A stretch of DNA of 13,309 nucleotides from Xenococcus sp039190385 (GCA_039190385.1 JBCCYD010000146.1:1-13309), one strand, 5' to 3'. Positions 6,901-13,083 are shown, counted from the stretch's first letter. The notes: a model not told the origin generated them from the letters alone. A program made the numbers and translations.

Positions 6901-9590
6901 GTTTGAGGTTGCATGGGAACGGTTGAGATCGCATCGTCTTGGGCCACGGGATTATCATTTTCTCCCGTGAGATTAATGGTGAGCGATCCAGTGTCAACTC
7001 CACCAAAGGGATCACTGAGTTGATAACTAAGGCGATCGCTAGTAGTTTCTCCTTCGGCTAAGTATTCAAACTGTCCGTTGGGGTCATACTCAAAGCTTCC
7101 ATCACTGTTAGCAGTGATTAAAGCACCAGACTCTAAGGTAATCGGCTCTTCTGTATCCGTTGCGAATCCATCAACAGTGGTAATGCTTAAGGCTAATTCT
7201 TCAGGGTCGCTATCTACTCCATTGCCATTATCATCAAGGACATTACCACTAACTGTTGCACTTTCGGTGATAGAGAAATTATCATCTTCCGCTAAGGGGT
7301 TTTGGTCGAGAATAATGGAAACAATTTCTGTGGTGCTTTCTCCATCTAAATCGGTGACTTTGACTAATAATTCGTATTCATTTTGGGTTGCATAGTCGAT
7401 TTGAGAGGAGTCAATAAGAGTAATTTCTCCTGTTGCTCCATCAAGACTAAAAATACCCGTGTCATTACCACTTTCTATTTCGTAGGTAAGATTGGCTCCC
7501 GATTCATCATCACTGGCGATTAAAGTGCCGATAACTGAGCCATCGCTGGAATTTTCCGAAATAATAAAACCTTGACGCTCAAATGTGGGAGCTTCACTAA
7601 CATCGGTAACTGTGATGAAAATTTCTTTGGTATAAGTTTGACTGTTGTCGTCGGTAACTTGAATTGCTAATTGATAACTATTGGCGATCGCTTCAGATTC
7701 GTAATCAAGTTCCCCAACTACTGTAATTTCTCCTGTGGATTCATCGATCGCAAATATGCTCTCTTCATTACCTGAAAGAATTTGATAGGGAGTTGTGGTG
7801 GCTGGATTATTAATAGCAACCGAACCAATAACAGCAGCATCTTCTCCAACAGTGAAACTCTGTTGAATTGCGATCGCACTAACAAGATCTATACTTGCTA
7901 CATTTGCTAAAGTTGCAAATTGAGTTCCTTCAAAGGATAAAGCTCCAGTTGCAGAGTCGAGACTAAATTGATCTATAGAAGTTGCACCAAAATCAGCCGT
8001 AATCAGAATTTGATCTCCTTCTGTTAGGTTAAAATCTGTAATCGTATCAATCCCTTCAGATAAAGAATTGAAAACAAAAGTATCTGCACCATTATTACCA
8101 GTGAGAGAATCATTACCTAACCCGCCTTCTAGGGTATCATCTCCCCCTTGAGGGTTAATAACAATGTGATCTCCTTGTCCATCAACAAGAGTTCCATCAT
8201 TGCCATTGACCGTTAAATCTGTAATGGTCGTGCTGGTATTAGTATCACTATTGAAATTCCAGTAAGCGAGTAAATCTGTTTCTGCTCCTGTTAAAGTTTG
8301 CTTCAGGGTTTCGTTAATCTCTGTTTCGCTACGAGCTACATCCCAAACCCGAACTTCATCAATTAATCCATGCCAGTGACCCGCACTTGAACTATCCAGT
8401 GAACCTATTATTAAATCACTTGTAGAACTGAAACTTCCCAAATTAGCAATGGATTTGGTCGCTATTAACTCGCCATTGAGATAAAGTTTAGCCAGATTTT
8501 CCGTGCGATCTACTACTCCAGCCAGATGATACCATTCTCCTTCTGTTAAGGCTGTCGATCCTCTTACGTTAAGAACGCTACTTCCATCTGCCAAAAATAA
8601 TGCTGGTCGATCAAAAGAGTCTAATCGTAATGTCCAACCAACAGTAGTACTCCCACCACCCTTTTTACTAAGAATATTATTCCAAGCAACGGCACTGTTG
8701 GGGTCATCATAAACCCAAGCTTCAACAGTAAAACTCTCACTATCAGAAAAATTCATAGTCTCTGGATTAGGGACACTAACGTAATCATCAGTTCCATCCA
8801 AATTGAGGACATTATCATTACTGTCCCCGATAATTAGTTCATCTTCAGTATTCCCTTGAAGGTAGTCGTTGTAGCCTGTCCCACTAACCATTACAGGAAT
8901 GGCATTATAATGAGCTTCCACTCGCTCCTGTGAAAGTGCCGTATTGTAGAGTGCGACATCATCGATCGTGCCATCAAAATAATAACCACTGCTCTCATTA
9001 GTGTCGTTCGTATTGGAGAAGCGGGTTTTTATATTTAACTGACCAATAGCAATATCTCCACCATGACCCGGAATAGAACTAAAACTGGTTGATACATTGC
9101 CGATGGATTCTCCATTTACATAACCTTTCAAATCTCCTCCATCAAAAGTCAAGACCACATGATAAGTTGTGTTCTTTTCGATCTGGTAACTGAGCCATTC
9201 GCCAGAATCATTGGCCCAAACACCTAGATTGAGTTGATCATCTTCTAGATAAATATTAAGTCCGTCAGTACGTCCTCCTTGTTCGTAGAGTATCTGTGTT
9301 CCGCTTACACGATCAGCATTAAATGTTAATTCAATCGTTTTCTGGGCATAGGAGCCACTTGTCCCATTGATATTGTAGTTGTCGGGAATCAAAACCCCAT
9401 CATCTATCCCATCAAAGTCCATTGCACCATCACTAGCAATCAATCCTGATATGCTAGTGGGACTTCCTGAATAGGTGCCATCTACAGCACTACCCAGACT
9501 ACCGAGGTTATCTGCAACTGAGCCAGTTGATTCTTCTAAACGCCAATATGCGATCGCGCCATCAGCTAAAATCTCGTCATAATAAGCCAT
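996..9590 (-). CDS. Giant LamG/cadherin/FG-GAP/RTX adhesin with C-terminal pancreatic-type lipase domain
   Basis: This is a probable extracellular Ca2+-dependent adhesin-lipase. I prefer the ATG at 9590 (2,864 residues): GAGGAAG lies 12 bases upstream, whereas the alternative TTG at 9611 (2,871 residues) would have that site inside its own first codons. Domains, numbered from the TTG: LamG 8-235; RTX-like 245-270; LamG 270-450; RTX 490-530 (GGLGNDSLTG); cadherin-like 580-675 and 675-775; two Ig/VCBS-like modules 769-1005; seven FG-GAP motifs 1008-1655 with first Asp at 1039, 1246, 1316, 1382, 1456, 1543 and 1614; central RTX 1675-1722; cadherin-like 1825-1923 and 1923-2024; unassigned 2025-2525; Ig-like 2526-2606; lipase 2640-2842. 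The lipase (PF00151-like) shows the oxyanion HGW, nucleophile Ser2729 in GHSLGSH, Asp2757 in GLDPAGPDF and probable His2826. No cysteine and no N-terminal signal peptide are visible, so type I secretion is likely. Activity is untested. Confidence 0.9.
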   Translation of the reverse strand: MAYYDEILADGAIAYWRLEESTGSVADNLGSLGSAVDGTYSGSPTSISGLIASDGAMDFDGIDDGVLIPDNYNINGTSGSYAQKTIELTFNADRVSGTQILYEQGGRTDGLNIYLEDDQLNLGVWANDSGEWLSYQIEKNTTYHVVLTFDGGDLKGYVNGESIGNVSTSFSSIPGHGGDIAIGQLNIKTRFSNTNDTNESSGYYFDGTIDDVALYNTALSQERVEAHYNAIPVMVSGTGYNDYLQGNTEDELIIGDSNDNVLNLDGTDDYVSVPNPETMNFSDSESFTVEAWVYDDPNSAVAWNNILSKKGGGSTTVGWTLRLDSFDRPALFLADGSSVLNVRGSTALTEGEWYHLAGVVDRTENLAKLYLNGELIATKSIANLGSFSSTSDLIIGSLDSSSAGHWHGLIDEVRVWDVARSETEINETLKQTLTGAETDLLAYWNFNSDTNTSTTITDLTVNGNDGTLVDGQGDHIVINPQGGDDTLEGGLGNDSLTGNNGADTFVFNSLSEGIDTITDFNLTEGDQILITADFGATSIDQFSLDSATGALSFEGTQFATLANVASIDLVSAIAIQQSFTVGEDAAVIGSVAINNPATTTPYQILSGNEESIFAIDESTGEITVVGELDYESEAIANSYQLAIQVTDDNSQTYTKEIFITVTDVSEAPTFERQGFIISENSSDGSVIGTLIASDDESGANLTYEIESGNDTGIFSLDGATGEITLIDSSQIDYATQNEYELLVKVTDLDGESTTEIVSIILDQNPLAEDDNFSITESATVSGNVLDDNGNGVDSDPEELALSITTVDGFATDTEEPITLESGALITANSDGSFEYDPNGQFEYLAEGETTSDRLSYQLSDPFGGVDTGSLTINLTGENDNPVAQDDAISTVPMQPQTGNVFDSNGNGADKDPDTSDVLVVSAVNGDSTLVGQQITLASGALLTLYSDGDYEYNPNGQFDSLVGTRDTDTDSFTYTIVDPHGLSSSATATITIMGERTIYLEDIASADNTQGFVINGSQTEAYTGYSVSTAGDINNDGYGDLIVGAPKADGGAVPEGIDTDYSTPAGATLEGSLKTIDYIANEVINPNGFDSSFHIIRINNTNVSETNSSVNLTYGTLNISDFSTNQTDGIFTYTPNNNINLGAGETITETFYVDAFDTFDSDPDAGDWSDQSDREYHLDIEVKITLVGGIDVGSSYVVFGKSDGSVIDLQHVSNGEAGFVISGEANNGEAGFAVSGGKDINGDNLPDLIVGAPFSNVGDGSAYALFNPSDGNFTDVYLGDIASDSNDGGFILNNGGSDSNTGYGVALADVNGNGLADVIVSSPAADNEEGVIWVAFDQAQGTAIDLSSLETNDNGFVISGLLAQFKGQYLSSAGDFNGDGYEDILVGQKSGENYIVFGKEDTTEVEMLSGKIDAGTSEYFLINAPISIVENWDVPYEATTGLAASGGGDVNGDGLDDVVVAESDKENDTTEINVIFGQSNGNSVNLIDIDDENGTGFTIKTSKALSTNFVTNEDLSFSLVLGNNAAQKIPASIIGDINGDGLDDIAVNFNKSGTKDIIHVLFGKSDSSIIDLDQPLSPDVGFVIEGTFDTTDNENSITFFQAKAAGDVNGDGLADLIIGAPFNNEDDSANDNTGKAYILFGSDFTNTITHQGDETDNNLTGTTAAESFVAGLGNDTIAGGGGADVLYGGAGNDFIAVADTTFQRVDGGAGDDTLAVSGSDITLDMAAVRGLVRNIENIDLTGTGNNTLDITSRDLVNLSDTSNRLIVTGDLGDSVRSTGQDWLLSNTLTIDGNSFNQYTAGNAQLLIDTEITAYISPSIPDQYFSLDENSVNGTLIGTIFSLETGGASITSYEILSGDDNNAFTINTNGEILVNDTTLLDFETTPSFSLNVKITDSQYLTDTAIITVDLNDINDTPVFAEDSYSFAIAEHSDSGTILGSVSASDQDSGDSLTYSFSSGNDDGIFAVDAATGEVSIASGALLDYETQSSHSLTVRATDLNGAYHESQVTVDITDETKLIYKKTLSFDVSQNDENNEILNDIELINSIVNDVWASTLDNISDDFNSNFVFSQQELVTVNEYEMTSDFDWSNGSLYANLPIDVQVELPDGIAPGQTIVVRSGAKLQDSATLDASSPSLDFDLGLALDMDINLDVEIPNVFSALNPLLDSDVPTTVQILEDPTNIAAEGEVTLEASEISNQSTTVDSYANALAVQLQDSDWVSVDGSAGLSLGDFNLSAELEPDSVWEANHTLEDNQYIDKIVVEGTTNPYSGTFTINYKESEFNDALGSSQYRTIEKAETVVDYDLMGSAITPRVGLNQNLSVGLDFLQGKLIFTELAADDPERIVNFESDFISGDFDATRLSATAIVVPIGADANGDGVVKIATEVVPVVNVTDYSDIDFAIENTSYYGSAYSESTIKFDAEHYETMIGYDNAYSDIWKGFRTAATPWQLVGAYESAYNYEWSFYGTYNKDSIDGKEISNTYNISQFLVSSYNPHVGDLEAFDGGTQIGNITSYLIPEDAETYTASFNNTLSGYSFNLDSNPELGTVVNNNDGTFTFTLADEFTFLSTGDYEDVFFNYTATDGTNIETGSVSIIVEGDDGEFALAESKFVGTSSVTINGASTVKDNYVDFYFWDGALDNSQDTYVLTHGWRSNGVTDKDWIDLAKSIKDYSPYANIIFTDWTDLASNVNYWQSADDTATVGEELGSFLNEQGVDPTKTTLIGHSLGSHVSGIAGDTYDDLTGNAFNTIVGLDPAGPDFESGARGTSAKLDASDADHVIAFHSSPTLGYDGTLGDVDFYLNWSDFLDITSHQPGESNFFGNHGYPIELLSSLYQGSSYSQTDGTIFDYDDVLNIASGSYEISTVAEV
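1085..1695 (-). other. Lipase domain (pancreatic lipase family) within the giant protein
   Basis: The last ~230 residues follow the pancreatic/lipoprotein lipase pattern block by block: VLTHGWRSNG (oxyanion loop), ANIIFTDW, a helix with YWQSADDTATVGEELG, the nucleophile elbow GHSLGSHVSG, VGLDPAGPDF carrying the triad Asp, a LDASDADHVIAFH segment, GDVDFYLNW, and finally NHGYPIELL with the likely catalytic His. Ser-to-Asp spacing is 28 residues and Asp-to-His is 69. In pancreatic lipase the second interval is about 87 because of a disulfide-closed lid; here there is no cysteine and little room for a full lid, as in short-lid phospholipase A1 relatives. Substrate (triacylglycerol, phospholipid or galactolipid) cannot be read from sequence. 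Confidence 0.85.
4647..6590 (-). other. Seven-motif FG-GAP (integrin-alpha-like) beta-propeller region
   Basis: Seven FG-GAP motifs are visible, each with a Ca2+-binding loop of the form D-x-N-x-D/N-x-x-x-D followed by a hydrophobic strand: DINNDGYGDL, DINGDNLPDL, DVNGNGLADV, DFNGDGYEDI, DVNGDGLDDV, DINGDGLDDI and DVNGDGLADL. Seven is the number needed for a complete integrin-alpha-type propeller. Motifs two to seven are 66-87 residues apart, whereas motifs one and two are 207 apart because of an inserted segment. Such propellers usually bind surface partners or sugars; the ligand here is unknown. Confidence 0.85.
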
Positions 9591-9602
9591 ATTTAAAACT
9601 TG

Positions 9603-9609
9603 CTTCCTC
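9603..9609 (-). promoter_or_regulatory. Ribosome binding site deciding the giant gene start
   Basis: On the minus strand GAGGAAG lies 12 bases before the ATG at 9590. It overlaps the start of the longer TTG-initiated reading, which has no purine-rich site of its own upstream (CAAACCACA). This favours the ATG start, although the spacing is at the long end. Confidence 0.5.
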
Positions 9610-9644
9610 AATGTGGTTTGTATGTGTTCGTTACTAATCTGGCC

Positions 9645-9718
9645 TTGATATCAGAATTCGAAAATATATAAAAGTTGATAAATGTTGATATCTTTTCCTG
9701 AAAAAGTTGATATCTTTT
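9645..9718. promoter_or_regulatory. Direct repeats of TTGATA(TC) in the divergent intergenic region
   Basis: TTGATATC occurs at 9645-9652, 9685-9692 and 9707-9714, and the shorter TTGATA at 9675-9680. The last two full copies share the longer block GTTGATATCTTTT (9684-9696 and 9706-9718). Start-to-start spacings of 30, 10 and 22 bp are close to whole helical turns, as expected of sites bound cooperatively by one regulator on one face of DNA. An AT-rich TATATA stretch (9665-9670) among them could serve as the minus-strand -10 region for the giant gene. No regulator family is identified. Confidence 0.45.
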
Positions 9719-9750
9719 GCCACTTTAAAAAATTATGGGAGTTAGCAAAC

Positions 9751-9793
9751 GGGTCTGGCTTCGCGAGACCTGCGGTAGCCGCTGCGCGATCGC
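9751..9793. repeat. Palindromic HIP1-containing dispersed repeat
   Basis: A GC-rich island in AT-rich intergenic DNA. It contains GGTCT (9752-9756) pairing with AGACC (9766-9770), then GCGG (9772-9775) pairing with CCGC (9779-9782), and ends in a HIP1 octamer (9786-9793). The stretch GGTCTGGCTTCGCGAGACC followed by a HIP1 site resembles small palindromic repeats scattered through many cyanobacterial genomes. It separates the regulatory halves of the two divergent genes and could insulate or terminate transcription; that role is inference. Confidence 0.6.
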
Positions 9794-9839
9794 CAGATGA
9801 CCTATTCTATACAATTTCGACACAAAAACTTCTTTAAAG

Positions 9840-9872
9840 TTGAACATCCCAGCCTGAGGGAACTTATATAAT
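9840..9872 (+). promoter_or_regulatory. Candidate promoter of the PhoX-like gene
   Basis: A consensus -10 TATAAT lies at 9867-9872. The best -35-like hexamer, TTGAAC at 9840-9845, is 21 bp away, longer than the usual 16-19, so the -35 is uncertain; the overlapping TTATAT at 9864-9869 would give 18 bp. Transcription from here would leave a leader of roughly 75 bases before the ATG at 9953. Confidence 0.35.
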
Positions 9873-9936
9873 CAATACACGTAATACATTTGTATATTTA
9901 AAGTTTCTAAGTCAATTTCTACAAAAATTTTTATAT

Positions 9937-9943
9937 TAAGGAG
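9937..9943 (+). promoter_or_regulatory. Strong ribosome binding site for the 622-residue protein
   Basis: TAAGGAG lies nine bases before the ATG at 9953. It is close to the anti-Shine-Dalgarno complement and fixes the start codon. Confidence 0.75.
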
Positions 9944-9952
9944 TCAAATATT

Positions 9953-11821
9953 ATGGAATTTCTTGAACATGGCAAAACTAGTGCCGAATCATATTTAGTT
10001 TCAGAAAATGGATACAACACAATTCCGCTACTAACCATAGGAGAAGCAATCCCCCTACTAGAAGGTGAATTTCCGATCCCAGGACTCAACGATCTACCCC
10101 TAACAGCTAGTGACACCGAAACCTTTTTCTTGCCTGGGAATTTAGACGGCGTTGAACATATTTTGATTGATGAAGTGAACTATGTTTTTATCAATCACAA
10201 TTTACGGGAAACAACTGAAACTGAGCTTAATGGTGATTCTATTAATGGTTCGAGAATCTCCCTTCTGGCCTTCGATGAATATTGGGATGTAATTGGTGGC
10301 CGCAATCTGATTACTGATGATAGTATTACTTTCAATTCACTCAGTAGTTTAACCATTGCCGAAACTGGTTTTAGCAATGCCGACGGTCAAACGGTACCCT
10401 ATTTATTCAATGGGGAACGCAATCTAGAAGATACTAACGATGGTCTAGCTTATGCTCACGTTAGCGATGGTACGACAATCCCCATTTTGGGTTTAGGCGC
10501 TTTTCGTAAATCTCAGGTTTATGCACCAATAGATTTTCGTCCCTCAACAGGTTCTAATGAAACGGTACTTTTGTCTCCAGAAGCTTTTGATGATGGAGAG
10601 ATCTATTTATTCGCAGGCGATCAAGGTTTAACAGATTTAGAAGATACGCTTTATGTCTTGCGACTCAAAGATACGTTCGGAAATATCCTAAGTGATGAAT
10701 TTTTCATTACCGAAACTGAAAATACTTTTACCTATGAATGGGTCTTAGTAGATGGTAATCCTTTAGAGGATCTTAATGCAGTTCCTGATGGTAAAGCGAT
10801 TAATACCCTAAATGGCGATGCTCTTTCTGATTGGGCTAATGGCAATGACGATGGAATACTCCGTTCAACCAACTTTAATAATATTGGTGGGTTAGCCGAA
10901 GACCCGAATAATACTGGAACTTTCTACTTTACAACTGGCAATAGTGCAGGTAGTGTCTATCGTTTAACCTTCGCCGAAGACAATCCCATAGGGGAAGGCA
11001 CCATCGAACTATTATTACAAACTGAGGGAGACGAAGTCCGAGCCTATGACAGTATTGAAGTAGATAGTGAGGGCAACCTGGTTCTAGAGGATAATGACGG
11101 TAGCACTTTTCTCTATGATATTGCAGAGGATAGTTTAGTAACTATTTCAGGCACTAATGAAGCTGTGCTGGCACCAGATGCCTTTGTTTCTTGGGAAGCT
11201 GAAGGTATCACTATATTCGATGATGACTATCAAGACAGTGGATTGAGTGCTTATTTATCTAATGTTGATACCAGAAATTTTTCGGCAACGACTGATGAGG
11301 GAGGGAATTTAGGCAGTGATGGTCAATTGTTGCTGACTATTCCCCCAGGAACCAGAGCACCCAGTCCTTTTGATATTGATGTTTATCGTTTCCAAAATAC
11401 AGTAATTCCTGGTACTCATCTTTATGTAGGAGAAGATGAGCGAGATACTGTCAACATAGATTTTGGTGATACTTTTGTCGAAGAGGGTTTTGCTTTTAGG
11501 GCATCTTCCGAACCGAAGGATCAGCTGATTGATTTATATCGTTTCCGCAGCAATCAGGGAACATATCTCTATGTGGGAGAAGATGAGCGCAATAATATTA
11601 ACAATGACGTCAATTTCTCTGGAGAATATACGGAGGAGGGTCTAGCATTCTCTGTTTATGGTGTTGGGGAAGGAAAAGCAACTCCTTTCAATCGTTTCCG
11701 CCGCTTAGATATGATTGGTGTTTATATGTATGCGACAGGAGAGGAGGCAGCTAATATTCAGAATAATCTTAGCGATCTCTATATTGATGAGGGGATTGCT
11801 TTTGAAGCTGAAATTCTCTAA
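9953..11821 (+). CDS. PhoX/DUF839-like protein with three C-terminal DUF5648-like repeats
   Basis: A 622-residue, acidic, cysteine-free protein. Residues ~25-460 look like a divergent PhoX/DUF839-type or phytase-like beta-propeller: an early DGVEHILID-x-VNYVFINHNL block (PhoX proteins have a 'lvNHE' motif), then YAPIDFRPSTGSNETVLLSP, GEIYLFAGDQ, and near the end NIGGLAEDPNNTGTFYFTTG, SVYRLTF and DSIEVDSEGNLVLEDNDGS. Three C-terminal repeats (about 474-515, 525-568 and 576-622) share the pattern YRF-x(n)-G-x-x-LYVGEDER-x(n)-EEGxAF, matching DUF5648, a repeat found in secreted bacterial proteins. No Sec or Tat signal peptide is visible, unlike classical PhoX, which is Tat-exported. The cysteine ligand that I recall for iron in Pseudomonas PhoX has no equivalent, so catalysis may be lost or different. 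It is transcribed away from the giant adhesin-lipase and converges on the gene ending at 11864. The repeats are well supported; the enzyme family is a moderate call. Confidence 0.75.
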   Translation: MEFLEHGKTSAESYLVSENGYNTIPLLTIGEAIPLLEGEFPIPGLNDLPLTASDTETFFLPGNLDGVEHILIDEVNYVFINHNLRETTETELNGDSINGSRISLLAFDEYWDVIGGRNLITDDSITFNSLSSLTIAETGFSNADGQTVPYLFNGERNLEDTNDGLAYAHVSDGTTIPILGLGAFRKSQVYAPIDFRPSTGSNETVLLSPEAFDDGEIYLFAGDQGLTDLEDTLYVLRLKDTFGNILSDEFFITETENTFTYEWVLVDGNPLEDLNAVPDGKAINTLNGDALSDWANGNDDGILRSTNFNNIGGLAEDPNNTGTFYFTTGNSAGSVYRLTFAEDNPIGEGTIELLLQTEGDEVRAYDSIEVDSEGNLVLEDNDGSTFLYDIAEDSLVTISGTNEAVLAPDAFVSWEAEGITIFDDDYQDSGLSAYLSNVDTRNFSATTDEGGNLGSDGQLLLTIPPGTRAPSPFDIDVYRFQNTVIPGTHLYVGEDERDTVNIDFGDTFVEEGFAFRASSEPKDQLIDLYRFRSNQGTYLYVGEDERNNINNDVNFSGEYTEEGLAFSVYGVGEGKATPFNRFRRLDMIGVYMYATGEEAANIQNNLSDLYIDEGIAFEAEIL

Positions 11822-11863
11822 TTCGGCAAATTTGGCTATTAATTGACGGGTTGTATATGTTCA

Positions 11864-12754
11864 CTACTCAGTCTCGATAACATTCTCCATTGTCACAACT
11901 AATTGGCTGAGTTCAGGATTCAGATGTTGCATTTTAGTATCATCTAAAAATGAACGTAGGCGAATCATTGATTCTGTGCGACTACTGGCAGAAAGTTCTG
12001 GGAATATATCGGGGAAAGTATTCTCCATATAGCCAATCAATCGCTTGAGTTCTGATGTTCGAAATGCATGGGATTCGGTTAATGTTTGAATACCCCCCGC
12101 AACCACTGATGCCAGTCCGCTTTTCATTTGTTCCAGCCCATTCATGCGAACAGGATAGGTAGGATCTTCCTTATCAAGGAGAGGCAAGAGTTCGTTAACT
12201 AATTGCAGCATTACAACTGACATACGTAATAGGGAACCGCTCATATCAACTAATTCACTATCCCCCACTGCACGCTGGTTAAAAGCAGCTAAATAAATAT
12301 TAAAAACCTGATTGCTTGATTCGATGTAGTTTAATGCATCATAAAAACGCATTTCAAGTGGGAGAGAACGGTTTCGATACAAGTCGAGATTTTCATCTGC
12401 GATCAGCCGATCAAATGCTTCGCCTGAATTTGGGCTTTGGTATCGAGGTAGGTGGCCTGGATCATTCTGTGCGATCTCTGTCAGGATGTTGGCAGCTCTC
12501 GTCATGTCTTCCCCAGACCAAATGCGATCATGTGCTGGTATACCAACTTCGATGTATTGATCAAGTGTCAACGATTCGTCAGATGGAGGGCAAAGATCAA
12601 ATTCTGTTGCATTTATGATTGCTGAATCATTCGCAACTATGTCCATACACTCAGCTGCTAGCGAATCATTGGCATAAGCGATCGCTGACATAATGCAGAT
12701 TGCAAAAAACAAAAGACGATGAAATTCTCTTATTGACAAGACTCTCAGTCCCAT
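11864..12754 (-). CDS. Secreted alpha-helical protein of unknown family
   Basis: A 296-residue protein that I do not recognise. Its N-terminus is a clear Sec-type signal peptide: basic and polar residues (MGLRVLSIREFHR), a hydrophobic core (LLFFAICIMSAIA), and likely cleavage after AYA or SLAA. It is not a lipoprotein, since the residue before the first mature Cys is Glu. Two cysteines (AAEC and FDLC) lie about 20 residues apart near the mature N-terminus and could form a disulfide. The remainder is predominantly helical, with leucine-rich stretches such as LLRMSVVMLQLVNELLPLL and a C-terminal LSQLVVTMENVIE. The ribosome site is weak (GAG 12 bases upstream), but no better start exists. It converges on the PhoX-like gene with only 42 bp between stops, with no obvious terminator. 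The helical, cysteine-containing composition is unlike the two large neighbours, so a shared function cannot be assumed. Confidence 0.8.
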   Translation of the reverse strand: MGLRVLSIREFHRLLFFAICIMSAIAYANDSLAAECMDIVANDSAIINATEFDLCPPSDESLTLDQYIEVGIPAHDRIWSGEDMTRAANILTEIAQNDPGHLPRYQSPNSGEAFDRLIADENLDLYRNRSLPLEMRFYDALNYIESSNQVFNIYLAAFNQRAVGDSELVDMSGSLLRMSVVMLQLVNELLPLLDKEDPTYPVRMNGLEQMKSGLASVVAGGIQTLTESHAFRTSELKRLIGYMENTFPDIFPELSASSRTESMIRLRSFLDDTKMQHLNPELSQLVVTMENVIETE

Positions 12755-13083
12755 AACTATCTACTCAAACAATTCAACTACACTTTTCAATATAGTATTC
12801 CCGATAAGTGATAAAAATGTGATTAAAAATTACTCGAAGATCTTATTTGCCGTAAGTTGAAGTTGCGGAAATAGAACGGATGCGATCGCGTTAATACAAT
12901 CTCTGTGACGTATAACGTTATACGTCAATTCTCAATTATTAAAACTAGTAACTATATGATTTTTGTGATCGCTTTTGTAATCATGGGACATCGTAACTAA
13001 TGCTTCTAGTACCCAATAATTTCTAAAATCGTATAAATTTGTTAAAAAATTGATTAATGAGAAATTATAACTGAGGGTTGATC
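12755..13083. other. Intergenic region before the transposase gene
   Basis: No credible gene lies here. It contains a HIP1 site (12882-12889), the 22-bp palindrome at 12906-12927, and AT-rich DNA running up to the transposase start. The left end of the insertion sequence should lie somewhere in this stretch, but its terminal repeat cannot be found without the matching right end, which is outside the window. Confidence 0.5.
12906..12927. promoter_or_regulatory. Perfect 22-bp palindrome, candidate operator
   Basis: The half-site TGACGTATAAC (12906-12916) is followed directly by its exact reverse complement (12917-12927) with no spacer. Perfect symmetry over 22 bp is typical of binding sites for dimeric repressors, including toxin-antitoxin regulators. 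It is 150 bp upstream of the minus-strand secreted-protein gene and about the same distance before the transposase start, so it could belong to either or be left over from a lost gene. A poly-T tail is absent, so a terminator is unlikely. Confidence 0.5.

Noticed and set aside
2425..7395. Several plus-strand open frames of 60-141 codons opposite the giant gene (for example 3082-3507 and 7078-7395)
   Set aside because: They are antisense shadows of a repetitive, Asp/Ser/Thr-rich coding sequence; they lack ribosome sites, have serine/leucine-rich composition without domains, and the minus-strand frame has continuous domain homology throughout.
9612..9952. PHO box for phosphate regulation of the PhoX-like gene
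   Set aside because: I looked for tandem 8-bp repeats of the (C/T)TTAA type with 3-bp spacing on both strands; only isolated TTTAAA-type pieces (around 9724, 9833 and 9897) are present, not a tandem set.
11822..11863. Intrinsic terminator between the convergent PhoX-like and secreted-protein genes
   Set aside because: Only an 8-bp palindrome (CAAATTTG) is visible, with no GC-rich stem and no T-run.
12316..12618. 100-codon plus-strand frame opposite the secreted-protein gene
   Set aside because: It lies wholly inside the minus-strand gene, which has a clear signal peptide; the plus-strand product has no recognisable motif and no ribosome site.
11864..12754. Helical secreted protein as a lipase-specific foldase (Lif) for the lipase domain
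   Set aside because: Lif proteins serve a different bacterial lipase family and have recognisable motifs that I do not see; a helical character and proximity are not enough.
12956..13000. Short frame (15 codons, MIFVIAFVIMGHRN) just after the 22-bp palindrome, considered as a toxin gene remnant
   Set aside because: Too short and without recognisable similarity to HigB, RelE or other toxins.
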